Source: Protaetiibacter mangrovi | GTDB taxonomy: Bacteria > Actinomycetota > Actinomycetes > Actinomycetales > Microbacteriaceae | Direction of reading: 5' to 3' | NCBI RefSeq assembly: GCF_024752305.1 | Contig: NZ_JANTHX010000005.1 | Coordinates: forward strand, 275,050 to 339,049 | DNA length: 64,000 bases | Part shown: positions 35,264-44,403 of the stretch, in pieces | Numbering within the stretch: the stretch's first letter is position 1 | Layout: every line of letters begins with the position of its first letter | Program-made: the position numbers and the translations under genes | Notes under the pieces: model-generated | Database searches by the model: none | Told to the model about the DNA's origin: nothing | Seen by the model: the letters and a program-made list of their open reading frames with translations, nothing else

Positions 35264-35950
35264 ATGCGGATGATGCTGACGTCGAACGGGATCACGAACG
35301 GCACCCTGCAGGCGGAGCTCGCCGAACTGCTCGGCAAGCCCTTCGCCGAGGCGCGGATCGTCTACGTGCTGGACGCGATCCTGCCCTTCCCCGGTGACAA
35401 GGGCTCGCTCATCCGGGACCTGAATCGCATGCAGGGGCTCGGGTGGGCGCAGTTCGACGTGATGTCTCTCGCCGGGGCTACGTCGGCGCTCCTCCAGCAG
35501 CGTCTGCGCGACGCCGACGTCGTGTACTGCTTCGGCGGCAGCAACCACTGGCTCGCGCGCGCGTGGCGGGGTCACGACCCGATGCTCGCCGAGCTGCTGA
35601 CCACGACGGTCTACGTGGGCATGAGCGCCGGGTCGATGATCTTCTCCCGTCGGCACACGGAGGCCGCGATCGCGTTCGGCGACACCGACGAGCTCGCGAT
35701 GCTCGGGCTGGCTCTCGACGAGGTGTCGGCCGCGGTGCCGCTGTTCGACTGGGTGGTGATCGCGCACCGCGGCGCCGATTTCATGGGGGAGCGCTACGAC
35801 GAGCGGGCGATCGCGGCCGCGGCGCGGTTCGGGGGCGAGGTGTGGTTCCTCGACGACGCGTCGGGTCTGGTGATCCGCGATCCGGACGCGGACCCCGAGC
35901 TGGTGACCGAGGGCGATCCGCTGCACCTGGTCGCGGGCGTCGCGGTCTGA
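35264..35950 (+). CDS. Peptidase S51-like (Type 1 glutamine amidotransferase-like)
   Basis: 228 aa. DADVVYCFGGSNHWLARAW and the nucleophile elbow YVGMSAGSMIF with S121 fit the peptidase E/cyanophycinase superfamily. In peptidase E the enzyme removes N-terminal Asp from dipeptides; cyanophycinase cuts beta-Asp-Arg. Which applies is not deducible. A candidate general base is H172 region (VIAHRGADF). Confidence 0.82.
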   Translation: MRMMLTSNGITNGTLQAELAELLGKPFAEARIVYVLDAILPFPGDKGSLIRDLNRMQGLGWAQFDVMSLAGATSALLQQRLRDADVVYCFGGSNHWLARAWRGHDPMLAELLTTTVYVGMSAGSMIFSRRHTEAAIAFGDTDELAMLGLALDEVSAAVPLFDWVVIAHRGADFMGERYDERAIAAAARFGGEVWFLDDASGLVIRDPDADPELVTEGDPLHLVAGVAV

Positions 35951-35968
35951 GCCGCCATCACCGGCCGC

Positions 35969-36388
35969 TCAGTCGGCGATGAGGCGCTTGCCGAGGTCGA
36001 TGGTGTCGTCGACGCGGTAGCCGAGGTGCCGGTAGAACGCGACGGCGTGGGCGTTGTCGGCGCGCACCTGCAGGTTGACCTTCGGGCAGCCGAGCGCGAG
36101 CAGCGCCGCCTCGACGTGTGCGACGAGGGCGCGGCCGATACCGGCGCCGCGGGCGTCGGGGGCGCTCGCGAGGTAGTTCATCCAGCCTCGGTGGCCCTCG
36201 TATCCGGCCATCACCGAGCCGACGATGCGGCCGTCGCCGTCTTCGGCGACGACGAAGAGCTCGGGCTGCACTGTGGACTTGCGGGCGATGTCGGCGCGGG
36301 GGTCGTTCCACGGCCGGGTCAGCCCGGCCGCCTCCCAGAGCGCGACGACCGCCTCCGTGTCGTCGGGGGCGAAGGGGCGGATGCGCAT
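35969..36388 (-). CDS. GNAT acetyltransferase (YpeA-like)
   Basis: 139 aa. MRIRPFAPDDTEAVVALWEA at the N-terminus, WNDPRADIARKS near 27-38, the acetyl-CoA loop ARGAGIGRALVAHVE and the NLQVRADNAHAVAFYRHLGY block match the YpeA group of GNAT proteins. Substrate unknown. Confidence 0.9.
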   Translation of the reverse strand: MRIRPFAPDDTEAVVALWEAAGLTRPWNDPRADIARKSTVQPELFVVAEDGDGRIVGSVMAGYEGHRGWMNYLASAPDARGAGIGRALVAHVEAALLALGCPKVNLQVRADNAHAVAFYRHLGYRVDDTIDLGKRLIAD

Positions 36389-36423
36389 CGCTCCAGTGTG
36401 CCGCAGCCGCGCGCGCCGGCGCC

Positions 36424-37482
36424 CTACCGCCAGCCGAGCTCCGGGGCGACGTGGGTGAGGATCGCCTCCAGCACGTGCGCGTTGTAGTCGACGCCGAGCT
36501 GGTTGGGGATCGTGAGCAGCAGGGTGTCGGCCGCCGCGATCGCCTCGTCCTCGCGCAGCTGCTCGATCAGCACGTCCGGTTCGGCGGCGTAGCTGCGGCC
36601 GAAGACGGCGCGGTAGTCGTCGAGCTCGCCGAACTGGTCGCTGTCGTCGCGCCGGCCGTGGCCGAAGTAGCGGTGGTCGTCGTCGTCCACGAGGGCGAAG
36701 ATCGAGCGGCTCACCGAGACCCGGGGCTCGCGCTCGTGGCCGGCCTCGGCCCACGCGGCGCGGAACTTCTCGATCTGCTTCCGCTGCTGCACGTGGAACG
36801 GCTCGCCCGACTCGTCCTCCTTGAGCGTCGAGCTCATGAGGTTCATTCCCTGCTCGGCCGCCCACACGGCAGTGGAGTCGGATCCGGCGCCCCACCAGAT
36901 CCGGTCGCGGAGTCCCGGCGACTGCGGCTGGATGCCGAGCGGACCCGGATGCGGGTTCGGGAACATGGGACGCGGGTTCGGCTCGGCGAAACGCGCGCCG
37001 TCGATGACCTTGAGGAACACCTCGGTGTTGTTGCGGGCGACATCCGCCATCGTGAGGCCGTCGGGGGCGTCGTAGCCGAAGTAGCGCCAGCCGTCGATGA
37101 CCGACTCGGGTGAGCCGCGGCTGACGCCGAGCTGCAGGCGACCGCCCGCGATGAGGTCGGCGGCGCCGGCGTCTTCGGCCATGTAGAGCGGGTTCTCGTA
37201 GCGCATGTCGATGACGCCCGTGCCGAGCTCGATGCGGCTGGTCTTGGCGCCCGCGGCGGCGAGCAGCGGGAAGGGGCTGCCGAGCTGGGTGGCGTAGTGG
37301 TGCACGCGGAAGTAGGCGCCGTCGGCGCCGAGCTCTTCGGCGGCGACCGCCAGGTCGATCGACTGCAGCAGCACGTCGGAGGCCGATCGCGTGTGCGAGC
37401 CGGGGGAGGCCGACCAGTGGCCGAACGAGAGGAATCCGATCTTCTTCACGAGGTCTCCAACGTATGCGGATGCATGGGTCAT
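36424..37482 (-). CDS. LLM class flavin-dependent oxidoreductase
   Basis: 352 aa luciferase-like monooxygenase (F420 or FMN dependent). KKIGFLSFGHW begins the barrel, then GADGAYFRVHHYATQLGSPF, SRIELGTGVIDMRYENPLYM and GRLQLGVSRGSPE, with DRIWWGAGSDSTAVWAAEQG later. The ATG at 37482 gives 11 extra residues before KKIGFL; the GTG just before KKIGFL is a reasonable alternative start. Confidence 0.9.
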   Translation of the reverse strand: MTHASAYVGDLVKKIGFLSFGHWSASPGSHTRSASDVLLQSIDLAVAAEELGADGAYFRVHHYATQLGSPFPLLAAAGAKTSRIELGTGVIDMRYENPLYMAEDAGAADLIAGGRLQLGVSRGSPESVIDGWRYFGYDAPDGLTMADVARNNTEVFLKVIDGARFAEPNPRPMFPNPHPGPLGIQPQSPGLRDRIWWGAGSDSTAVWAAEQGMNLMSSTLKEDESGEPFHVQQRKQIEKFRAAWAEAGHEREPRVSVSRSIFALVDDDDHRYFGHGRRDDSDQFGELDDYRAVFGRSYAAEPDVLIEQLREDEAIAAADTLLLTIPNQLGVDYNAHVLEAILTHVAPELGWR

Positions 37483-37496
37483 TCCCTCGCGGGAGA

Positions 37497-38366
37497 TCAG
37501 CTCGGCGTGCGCAGCAGGGCGCCCGGGTGGGCGATGGTGGCGGCGGCGATCGCCATGGCGCGGCCGAGCGCGTCGTACCACTCGATGTCGGGGATCGCGG
37601 TGCCGGCGAGCTCGGCGAGCACCGAGGCGAAGACGGCGTCGCCGGCGCCCATCGTGTCGACCACGGCATCCGGGGTGGCGAGCGTGGGATGCCGCCAGCG
37701 CGCGTCGCCGATGCGGATGCTGGCGCCGTCGCCGCCCTCGGTGGCGAGCACGTAGGGGTAGCGCGAGAGCAGCCGCGGGGCGACGTCGGCGACCGGCTCG
37801 CCCCAGAGCAGGCGGGTGTCGTCGTCGCCGAGCTTGATGAGCTGCGCGGTGCCGCCGAAGGCCTCGAGGGCGTCGCGGAAGGCGTCGGCATCGTGCAGCA
37901 GGCCGGTGCGCGGGTTCGGGTCGACGGCGACGAACGGGCGGCCCTCCACGGCCTGCGTCAGCAGCGCGGTCTGCGCGGCGACGTCGAACGGGAACCCGCT
38001 GACGGCGACGACCTCGGCGCTCGCGATGGCGGCGCGCTGGGCGTCGTCGAAGGCGAGGGTGCGGCCCACCATCGAGTCGCTGAAGCTGTAGCGGGGCTCG
38101 CCGTCGATGCGCTCGGAGCGCGCGACGCCGGTGCCGTGCGGCGTGATCGTGGGGTGCAGCTCGACGCCGTGGTCGGCGAGGTGGGCGCGGATGAGGGCGC
38201 CGTCGACGTCGTCGCCGATCATCGCGACGAGTCCGGCGGGAACGCCGAGGATGCGGAGACCGACCGCCACGTTGAGCGCGGAGCCGCCGACGATGTGGGT
38301 GGTGCCGGTGTCGTCGACGAGCTCGTCGATGAGGGCGTCGCCGATCACCACCACGCGTGCGGTCAT
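37497..38366 (-). CDS. PfkB family carbohydrate kinase
   Basis: 289 aa ribokinase-fold sugar kinase. VIGDALIDELVDD and GGSALNVAVGLRILG give the sugar-binding end. The anion hole and catalytic Asp are in VVDTMGAGDAVFASVL (DTMGAGD). The sugar is unknown. A TAGCCT -10 on the minus strand lies exactly 6 nt before the ATG, suggesting a leaderless mRNA. Confidence 0.92.
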   Translation of the reverse strand: MTARVVVIGDALIDELVDDTGTTHIVGGSALNVAVGLRILGVPAGLVAMIGDDVDGALIRAHLADHGVELHPTITPHGTGVARSERIDGEPRYSFSDSMVGRTLAFDDAQRAAIASAEVVAVSGFPFDVAAQTALLTQAVEGRPFVAVDPNPRTGLLHDADAFRDALEAFGGTAQLIKLGDDDTRLLWGEPVADVAPRLLSRYPYVLATEGGDGASIRIGDARWRHPTLATPDAVVDTMGAGDAVFASVLAELAGTAIPDIEWYDALGRAMAIAAATIAHPGALLRTPS

Positions 38367-38375
38367 GCCCTCAGG

Positions 38376-38939
38376 CTAGGACTGGACGGCGCGCACCCCG
38401 TAGACGGCTCGCACGAACTGGCCGACCGCATGCGATTCGACCAGATGCAGCCGATCGGATTCGAGGCGCCGCGGGAACAGCGGCGCGCCGTCGCCGAGGG
38501 TGACGGGCGCGATCGTGACGGCGATCTCGTCGAGGGCGCCGGCGTCGAGGAACTGTCCGGCGAGGTCTCCGCCGCCCACCACCCAGATGTCGCCGTCTCC
38601 GGCGGCGGCGCGGATGGCGGGGAGCGCATCCGCGACGGCCGCGTTCACGAAGCGCACGTCGGCGCCGGCGGGGGTCGGGAGGTCGCGGCGCGTGAAGACG
38701 AAGACGGGGGTGGCCGCGAAGGAGGCGGCCCACTTCTCGGGGTGCTCGAGGGCCGCGAGCTCGTCGAGCACCCAGAGGTAGGTGGTGGACCCCATCACCT
38801 GCACGGCGGCGTCGGGCAGCTCGACCTGCTGCTCGGCGTCGGAGGAGCCGGGCACCGAGAACAACCAGGCGAGCGAGTTCGCGGGGTCGGCGATGCGCCC
38901 GTCGAGGGTGGTCGCGGTGTCGTAGCGGATGCGTGCCAT
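38376..38939 (-). CDS. Dihydrofolate reductase family / RibD C-terminal-like reductase
   Basis: 187 aa. IRYDTATTLDGRIADPANSLAW, QVMGSTTYLWVLDEL, IWVVGGGDLAGQFLDAGALDE and VTLGDGAPLFPRRL are the RibD_C signatures. NAD(P)H-dependent reductase of unknown substrate; stand-alone RibD_C proteins are common and usually not part of riboflavin synthesis. Divergent from the VOC gene with a 62-bp gap. Confidence 0.88.
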   Translation of the reverse strand: MARIRYDTATTLDGRIADPANSLAWLFSVPGSSDAEQQVELPDAAVQVMGSTTYLWVLDELAALEHPEKWAASFAATPVFVFTRRDLPTPAGADVRFVNAAVADALPAIRAAAGDGDIWVVGGGDLAGQFLDAGALDEIAVTIAPVTLGDGAPLFPRRLESDRLHLVESHAVGQFVRAVYGVRAVQS

Positions 38940-39001
38940 GGGTGCGACGGTACGCCGGGGCGCCGACGGCGGCGCCGGGCGCCGGGAGTAACGTGCCCGT
39001 C

Positions 39002-39442
39002 ATGGCCATCCGGATCGACAACGTCGGCATCGCGGTGCGCGACCTCGACGCGGCGATCGCGTTCTTCACCGACCTGGGTCTCACGGTGGTCGGTCGCGAC
39101 GAGGTCAGCGGCGACTGGACCGACACCGTCGTGGGGCTCGACGGCAACCACGCGAAGATCGCGATGCTCGCCACGCCCGGGGGCGAGGTGCGTATCGAGC
39201 TGTTCGAGTACCTGCACCCGGAGGCGATCGAGACGCGGCCGACGCTGCCGAACGAGATCGGGATGCACCGCGTGGCGTTCCAGGTGGACGACATCGACGA
39301 GGCGCTCGCGGTCGCGGCGCGCCACGGATGCCATCCGCTCCGGGGCGTGGCGAACTACCGCGACGTCTACAAGCTCAGCTACGTGCGCGGGCCGAGCGGC
39401 ATCATCGTGATGTTCGCGGAGGACGTGACCGCAGGCGATTGA
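39002..39442 (+). CDS. VOC family (glyoxalase-like) protein
   Basis: 146 aa, two beta-alpha-beta-beta-beta units. IDNVGIAVRDLDAAIAFFTD then LGLTVVGRDEVSGDW opens the first, and EIGMHRVAFQVDDIDEAL the second. It ends with GPSGIIVMFAED. The expected metal ligands (His/Glu on each half) are partly visible. Typical annotation is lactoylglutathione lyase-like or methylmalonyl-CoA epimerase-like. The stop TGA comes from a dispersed repeat (39434-39478). Confidence 0.85.
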   Translation: MAIRIDNVGIAVRDLDAAIAFFTDLGLTVVGRDEVSGDWTDTVVGLDGNHAKIAMLATPGGEVRIELFEYLHPEAIETRPTLPNEIGMHRVAFQVDDIDEALAVAARHGCHPLRGVANYRDVYKLSYVRGPSGIIVMFAEDVTAGD

Positions 39443-39478
39443 GCAGCGCCCGCGAAGCGGACGCGTCTCGAAATCGCC
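39434..39478 (+). repeat. GATTGAG repeat, subtype B, supplying the VOC gene stop
   Basis: Inverted arms GGCGATT (39434-39440) and AATCGCC (39472-39478). The interior is GAGCAGCGCCCGCGAAGCGG then ACGCGTCTCGAA. The TGA at 39440-39442 ends the VOC gene. Confidence 0.85.
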
Positions 39479-39510
39479 GTCGACGCAGCCCGTCGCGTCT
39501 CCCATTCCGC

Positions 39511-40956
39511 CTACGCGGCGAGCGGCATCCGCCCCGCCCGCAGCGGGGTCTGCGCGGGGTCGAGCCACGGTGGCGGGATCAGGTACGGCACGCCGCCTTC
39601 GCGACTCAAGCCCCACCCGTCGAGGTCGAATCGTCGGTGGTGGCAGGGGCACATGAGCGCCCCGTTCTCGAGGTCGGTCTCGCCGCCGAGGATCCAAGCC
39701 AGGATGTGCGCCACCTCGCACCAGGCGGGTGGCACATCGCAGCCGGGCCCGACGCGTCCGCCGTCGATGAGGGACAGCGCCCGACGCTGGGCCTCGGAGA
39801 AGAGGCGCTCGCAGCGGCCGAGATCGAGCACCTGGGACTCGCCGCCCATCACCGCCGGGATGATCTCGGCGTCGGCCGCGAGGCGGCGGGCGGTGGAGGC
39901 CGAGATGGGCTCGTCGACCCCCGCGATGGTCGCGGTGCCGATGCCGGACTGCAGTGTCTCGAGCGGCACGGTGACGAGCATGGTCACGGCGGTGCCGGCG
40001 AGCGTGCCGCGATCGTGCGCGAGGAAGTCGCGCGCCATCGTGGTGAGCGCGTCGACCCGCTTCTGGGCGAGCGTGCGGCGGTCGTCGATCGCCGAATCGG
40101 GAAGCGGGGCGCCGGCTGCACCGACGGCGTCGACTGCACCGGCGGCGTCGGCCCCAGCGGCAGAGTCGGCTGCACCGGCGGAGACGTCGGCCGCCGCATC
40201 GGTGAACGCCACTTGCCGCCGCGGCGCGGTCTGCGCGTCGAGGGCGGTGCGCACGAACCCGGCCGCCTCGGGGTGCAGGTCGGCGATGAGGCGCGTGAGA
40301 CCGTTCGGCAACTGGCGCAGCGTGAGCGACGACCTCGCCCGCAGCGTCTCTTCGCGCGGTTCGGCTCCGTCGGGGTCGAAGCGGTCGGCCACGGCACGAC
40401 AGGCGCGTGCGAGCTGGCGGGTGGTCAGCGCGTTGGAGTGCTCGAGCAGCAGCGACTCGGCGGCGGCGACGTCGTCGGGGGAGGCGTGGTCGGCGACCGC
40501 GTCGATGCCGCGGGCGATGAGCGCCGCGGAGCGCGCGGTGACCTCGGCGCCGAGCACGGCATCCACGAGCGCCTCGTGACGGCAGGGCAGCGGCTCGCCC
40601 TGCAGGGTCGTGCGCGGCTCGATCGCCTCGGCGACCCGCTCCCAGTCGCGCAGGGTGTCGTCGGCGACGCGGAACGTCTCGCGCAGCAAGTCGCCGGCGA
40701 AGCGACCGCCCACGTCGCCGCCGAGAACCTCGCGGCGGAAGCCGGCATCCGTCTGGGTGCGGCGGGTGACCTCGCCGCACAGGATCGCACCGAGCGAGTC
40801 GACCATGCGTGCCATGTCGCCGGCGGTGCGGATCGTCGTCAGCAGCGACGCGGTGTCGAGGCCGGTCAGCGCGTCCACGCGGTCGACGCGCGCGCCGTCG
40901 AGCGTGTCGACGAGGGCGGTGGCCCTGTCGAGCAGGGCGCGGTCGAGCGGCAGCAT
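39511..40956 (-). CDS. DUF222 / HNH endonuclease domain protein
   Basis: 481 aa. Long N-terminal helical DUF222 region (residues 1-330) with an Ala/Asp-rich linker near 245-285, then a C-terminal HNH nuclease: AHILAWILGGETDLENGALM, CPCHHRRFDLDGWGL. Such proteins are present in many copies in high-GC actinobacterial genomes and may belong to mobile or selfish elements; their real function is unknown. ATG 40956 is the first codon of the conserved MLPLDRALLDRA start. Confidence 0.85.
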   Translation of the reverse strand: MLPLDRALLDRATALVDTLDGARVDRVDALTGLDTASLLTTIRTAGDMARMVDSLGAILCGEVTRRTQTDAGFRREVLGGDVGGRFAGDLLRETFRVADDTLRDWERVAEAIEPRTTLQGEPLPCRHEALVDAVLGAEVTARSAALIARGIDAVADHASPDDVAAAESLLLEHSNALTTRQLARACRAVADRFDPDGAEPREETLRARSSLTLRQLPNGLTRLIADLHPEAAGFVRTALDAQTAPRRQVAFTDAAADVSAGAADSAAGADAAGAVDAVGAAGAPLPDSAIDDRRTLAQKRVDALTTMARDFLAHDRGTLAGTAVTMLVTVPLETLQSGIGTATIAGVDEPISASTARRLAADAEIIPAVMGGESQVLDLGRCERLFSEAQRRALSLIDGGRVGPGCDVPPAWCEVAHILAWILGGETDLENGALMCPCHHRRFDLDGWGLSREGGVPYLIPPPWLDPAQTPLRAGRMPLAA

Positions 40957-41081
40957 TCCTGGACTCCTGATGGAGAGACGGTGTCGGCACGACGTTGTCA
41001 GGATATCGCGAATCGAACACAAATACAAGCGAAGTGCGGAATCATGCGCGAGAAATGCGGAGAAAGATTCGAGCGTGCGCC

Positions 41082-41126
41082 GATGATCTCGAGACGCGTC
41101 CGCTGCGCGGGCGCTCCTCGATCGAC
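41082..41126 (-). repeat. GATCGAG repeat, subtype B, minus orientation
   Basis: On the minus strand: GTCGATCGAGGAGCGCCCGC, then a core, then GACGCGTCTCGAGATCATC. It lies in the 245-bp gap between the DUF222-HNH protein and agmatine deiminase. Nothing else is recognised in that gap. Confidence 0.7.
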
Positions 41127-41201
41127 TGGGGGTGGAACCGCACGGGCACCCCTCGACCAGCTGATACTCGTGCCCGCCCCGCATCCGCGAGAAGATGACT
41201 C

Positions 41202-42218
41202 ATGCCCTGGACGATGCCCGCCGAGACGCATTCGCACGACCGCACCTGGATGGCGTTCCCCGTGGCCGGGCAGACGCTCGGCGACACCGATGCGGAGCGC
41301 GAGGAGTGCTACGCCGCCTGGAGCGCCGTCGCCCGCGCGGTGGCCGAGTTCGAGCCGGTCACGATGCTCGTCGACCCGAGCGAGACCGCGAACGCGCGCG
41401 CCCGGCTGGGCGACGTCGCCGAGCTCGTCGAAGCACCCGTCGACGAGTTCTGGATGCGCGACCACGGTCCCACCTTCGTGCTCGACCCGGAGCGCCCGGG
41501 CGTGCTCGGCGCCGTCGACTGGGTGTTCAACGGATGGGGCGACCGCGGCTGGGCGGACTTCGCGAAGTCCGCGCGGCACGGCGCGACGATCGCCGCGCTC
41601 ACCGACTCCGAGCTGATCGCATCCGCTCTCGTGAACGAGGGCGGCGGCATCCACGTGGACGGCCACGGCACCGTGCTCGCCACCGACACCGTGCAGCTCG
41701 ACGACCACCGCAACCCCGACTGGACCCGCGCCGAGGTCGAGGCGGAGTTCGCCCGCACCATCGGCGCCGAGCGCGTCGTGTGGGTGCCGCGCGGCCTCAC
41801 CCGCGACTACGACGACTTCGGCACCAACGGCCACATCGACATCGTCGCCACCTTCCCGAGCCCCGGCCGGGTGCTGCTGCACACCCAGCGCGACCCCGCG
41901 CATCCGGATCACGCGGTGACCGCCCAGCTGCGCGAGCTGCTCACGGGCGAGGGCTTCACGGTGGTCGAGCTGCCCGCGCCCGAGACGATCCGCGACCACG
42001 AGGGTCTCGTCGACTGGAGCTACGTGAACCACTACGTCGTCAACGGCGGCGTCATCGCGTGCGGCTTCGGCGAGGAGCGCGCGGATGCCGCGGCCCGCGA
42101 GATCCTGGCGGATGCGTACCCGGGGCGCCGCGTGGTGACCGTGGATGCGCGCCCGATCTTCGCGCGCGGCGGCGGCATCCACTGCATCACCCAGCAGCAG
42201 CCGTCGGTGTCGGTGTGA
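41202..42218 (+). CDS. Agmatine deiminase family protein
   Basis: 338 aa pentein-fold enzyme. VDEFWMRDHGPTFVLD, VNEGGGIHVDGHGTVLATDT, TRDYDDFGTNGHIDIVA and the catalytic cysteine C328 in GGGIHCITQQQP are all conserved. It hydrolyses agmatine to N-carbamoylputrescine and ammonia. An amidase gene starts 13 nt downstream. Confidence 0.93.
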   Translation: MPWTMPAETHSHDRTWMAFPVAGQTLGDTDAEREECYAAWSAVARAVAEFEPVTMLVDPSETANARARLGDVAELVEAPVDEFWMRDHGPTFVLDPERPGVLGAVDWVFNGWGDRGWADFAKSARHGATIAALTDSELIASALVNEGGGIHVDGHGTVLATDTVQLDDHRNPDWTRAEVEAEFARTIGAERVVWVPRGLTRDYDDFGTNGHIDIVATFPSPGRVLLHTQRDPAHPDHAVTAQLRELLTGEGFTVVELPAPETIRDHEGLVDWSYVNHYVVNGGVIACGFGEERADAAAREILADAYPGRRVVTVDARPIFARGGGIHCITQQQPSVSV

Positions 42219-42231
42219 GCGCGGTCGCCCG

Positions 42232-43932
42232 ATGATCGACGTCGTCGAGGCGTCGATCGCCGAGCTGCGCGCCGCGCTCGAGGAGGGGCGCACGACCGCG
42301 GTCGAGCTCGTCGAGGCGTACCTCGCGCGCATCGACCGCTTCGACGGCGAGCTCAACGCGGTCGTGGTGCGCAATCCCGCCGCCCGGGAGGAGGCGCAGG
42401 CATCCGACGAACGCCGGGCCGCGGGCGCCACGCGAGGCCCCCTCGACGGCATCCCGTACACCGCGAAGGACTCCTACCTCGTGCGCGGCCTCACCGCGGC
42501 ATCCGGCAGCCCCGCCTTCGCCGAGCTGCGCGCCCAGCGCGACGCCTTCACGATCGAGCGGTTGCGCGCGGCCGGCGCGATCTGCCTCGGCCTCACCAAT
42601 ATGCCCCCGATGGCGAACGGCGGCATGCAGCGCGGCCTCTACGGGCGCGCCGAGAGCCCCTACAACCCGGAGTTCCTGACGGCGCCGTTCGCCTCCGGCA
42701 GCTCGAACGGCGCCGGCACCGCGACCGCCGCGAGCTTCGCCGCCTTCGGTCTCGCCGAGGAGACCTGGTCGAGCGGACGCGGCCCCGCGAGCAACAACGG
42801 CCTCTGCGCCTACACCCCCTCGCGCGGCGTGATCTCGACCCGCGGCAACTGGCCGCTCGTGCCCACCATGGACGTCGTCGTGCCGTACGCGCGCACCATG
42901 GCAGACCTGCTCGAGGTGCTCGACGCGATCGTCGCCGACGACACCGAGACCCGCGGCGACTTCTGGCGCGCGCAGCCGTGGGTGCCGATCCGGGCGGCGT
43001 CCGAGCTGCGGCCCGTGTCGTATGCGGCCCTGCTGCCGGATGACGCGGCCGGTGCCGTGCGCGAGCTCGCCGGGCGCCGCTTCGGGGTGCCGCGCATGTA
43101 CGTCAACGCGGATGCCGCGGCCGGCATCGACGCGACGGGCATCGGCGGCCCGACGGGGCAGCGCATCGACACCCGTCCGACCGTGATCGAGCTGTGGGAG
43201 CGGATGCGCGACGCGCTCGTCGCGGCGGGCGCCGCCGTGGTGGAGGTCGACTTCCCGCTCGTGTCGAACTACGAGGGCGACCGCGCCGGAGCCCCCACGA
43301 TCGCCACCCGCGGCCTCGTCTCGCCCGAGTACCTCGACCGCGAGCTGCTCGACCTGTCGGCCTGGGCGTGGGAGGACTTCCTCGCCGCCAACGGCGACCC
43401 CGCGCTGTCGTCGCTCGTGGGGGTCGACGGCACGCGCGTCTTCCCGCACTCGGAAGGCGCGCTGCCCGACCGCTACACGGGCTTCGACGACGACATCGCC
43501 GGCTACCCCGACTGGGTGCGCGCGCATCCGGACGCCACCTGGGACGACATGCCCGAGCTGGAATACGGTGTGCGTGGCCTGGAGGAGACCCGCCGTGTCG
43601 ACCTCGACGAGTGGATGGACGAGCACGGCCTCGACGCCGTCGTCTTCCCGGCGGTGGCGGATGTCGGCCCCGCCGACATGGACGTGAACCCCGCCTCGGC
43701 GGAGCTCGGCTGGCGCAACGGCGTGTGGGTGGCGAACGGCAACCTCGCCATCCGCCACCTCGGCGTGCCGACGGTGACCGTGCCGATGGGGCTCATGTCG
43801 GACATCCGGATGCCGGCGGGCCTCACGATCGCCGGCCGCGGCTTCGACGACACCGCCCTGCTGCGCTACGCCGCCGCCCTCGAGACCCTCGCCCCCGGCC
43901 GCGTGCCGCCCCCGCTGCCTCCGGCTGATTGA
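42232..43932 (+). CDS. Amidase signature family protein
   Basis: 566 aa. Catalytic Lys in GIPYTAKDSYLVRG and the Ser-rich loop ASGSSNGAGTATAASFAAFG (Ser at about 157-158) define the AS family; ETWSSGRGPASNNG replaces the usual GSIRxPA segment and should carry the nucleophilic Ser. It is probably co-transcribed with agmatine deiminase. It may act on an amide from the same route, such as N-carbamoylputrescine, although that step is normally done by a nitrilase-type enzyme. The stop TGA belongs to a dispersed repeat. Confidence 0.85.
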   Translation: MIDVVEASIAELRAALEEGRTTAVELVEAYLARIDRFDGELNAVVVRNPAAREEAQASDERRAAGATRGPLDGIPYTAKDSYLVRGLTAASGSPAFAELRAQRDAFTIERLRAAGAICLGLTNMPPMANGGMQRGLYGRAESPYNPEFLTAPFASGSSNGAGTATAASFAAFGLAEETWSSGRGPASNNGLCAYTPSRGVISTRGNWPLVPTMDVVVPYARTMADLLEVLDAIVADDTETRGDFWRAQPWVPIRAASELRPVSYAALLPDDAAGAVRELAGRRFGVPRMYVNADAAAGIDATGIGGPTGQRIDTRPTVIELWERMRDALVAAGAAVVEVDFPLVSNYEGDRAGAPTIATRGLVSPEYLDRELLDLSAWAWEDFLAANGDPALSSLVGVDGTRVFPHSEGALPDRYTGFDDDIAGYPDWVRAHPDATWDDMPELEYGVRGLEETRRVDLDEWMDEHGLDAVVFPAVADVGPADMDVNPASAELGWRNGVWVANGNLAIRHLGVPTVTVPMGLMSDIRMPAGLTIAGRGFDDTALLRYAAALETLAPGRVPPPLPPAD

Positions 43933-44029
43933 GTAGCCGCGGGGCAACCCACCTCCCGCTGATTGAGTAGCCGCGAAGCGGCCCCTCCGGCTGATTGAGT
44001 AGCCGCGAAGCGGCGTGTCGAAATCGGCC
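43923..44029 (+). repeat. Three tandem GATTGAGTAG repeats, two of them truncated
   Basis: GGCTGATTGAGTAGCCGCG occurs near 43923, 43957 and 43989. Only the third copy runs through to GTGTCGAAATCGGCC (ending at 44029). The first supplies the amidase TGA (43930-43932). The truncated copies end in C-rich spacers. Confidence 0.85.
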
Positions 44030-44034
44030 CCCCG

Positions 44035-44403
44035 CTACAACCCCAGGTGCACCCGCAACGCCTCGTCGACCTCACCCATCAGCTCGGCCGGCACCCACCC
44101 GGCGGCACCCGCGATCCGCGACACCGACACGGTGCGCACCTGCTCCGCCTGCGCCTTCGAGTCGCGGGGCAGGCCGGTGGCGGATGCGGGCAGCAGGGCC
44201 TGGAAGGGGTACACGCGGGTCGTGTTGCTCGTGATCGGCACGACGGTGACGACGCCGTTCGCCCGCGTCGCGGCGGCGTTCGCGGTGTTGTTGCTCACGA
44301 TGACGGCGGGTCGGGACTTCGCCGCCTCCGACCCCACCACCGGATCGAAGCCGACCAGCACGATGGCTCCCCGACGCAGCAGCGCCGTCGCGGATCCGTT
44401 CAC
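44035..44403 (-). CDS. MazF/PemK-family toxin
   Basis: 122 aa from a GTG at 44403. RRGAIVLVGFDPVVGSEAAK, SRPAVIVSNNTAN, VVTVVPITSNTTRVYPFQAL and EQVRTVSVSRIAG are the PemK/MazF signatures of a ribosome-independent mRNA interferase. The start overlaps the antitoxin stop as GTGA, so the antitoxin is made first. Confidence 0.92.
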   Translation of the reverse strand: MNGSATALLRRGAIVLVGFDPVVGSEAAKSRPAVIVSNNTANAAATRANGVVTVVPITSNTTRVYPFQALLPASATGLPRDSKAQAEQVRTVSVSRIAGAAGWVPAELMGEVDEALRVHLGL

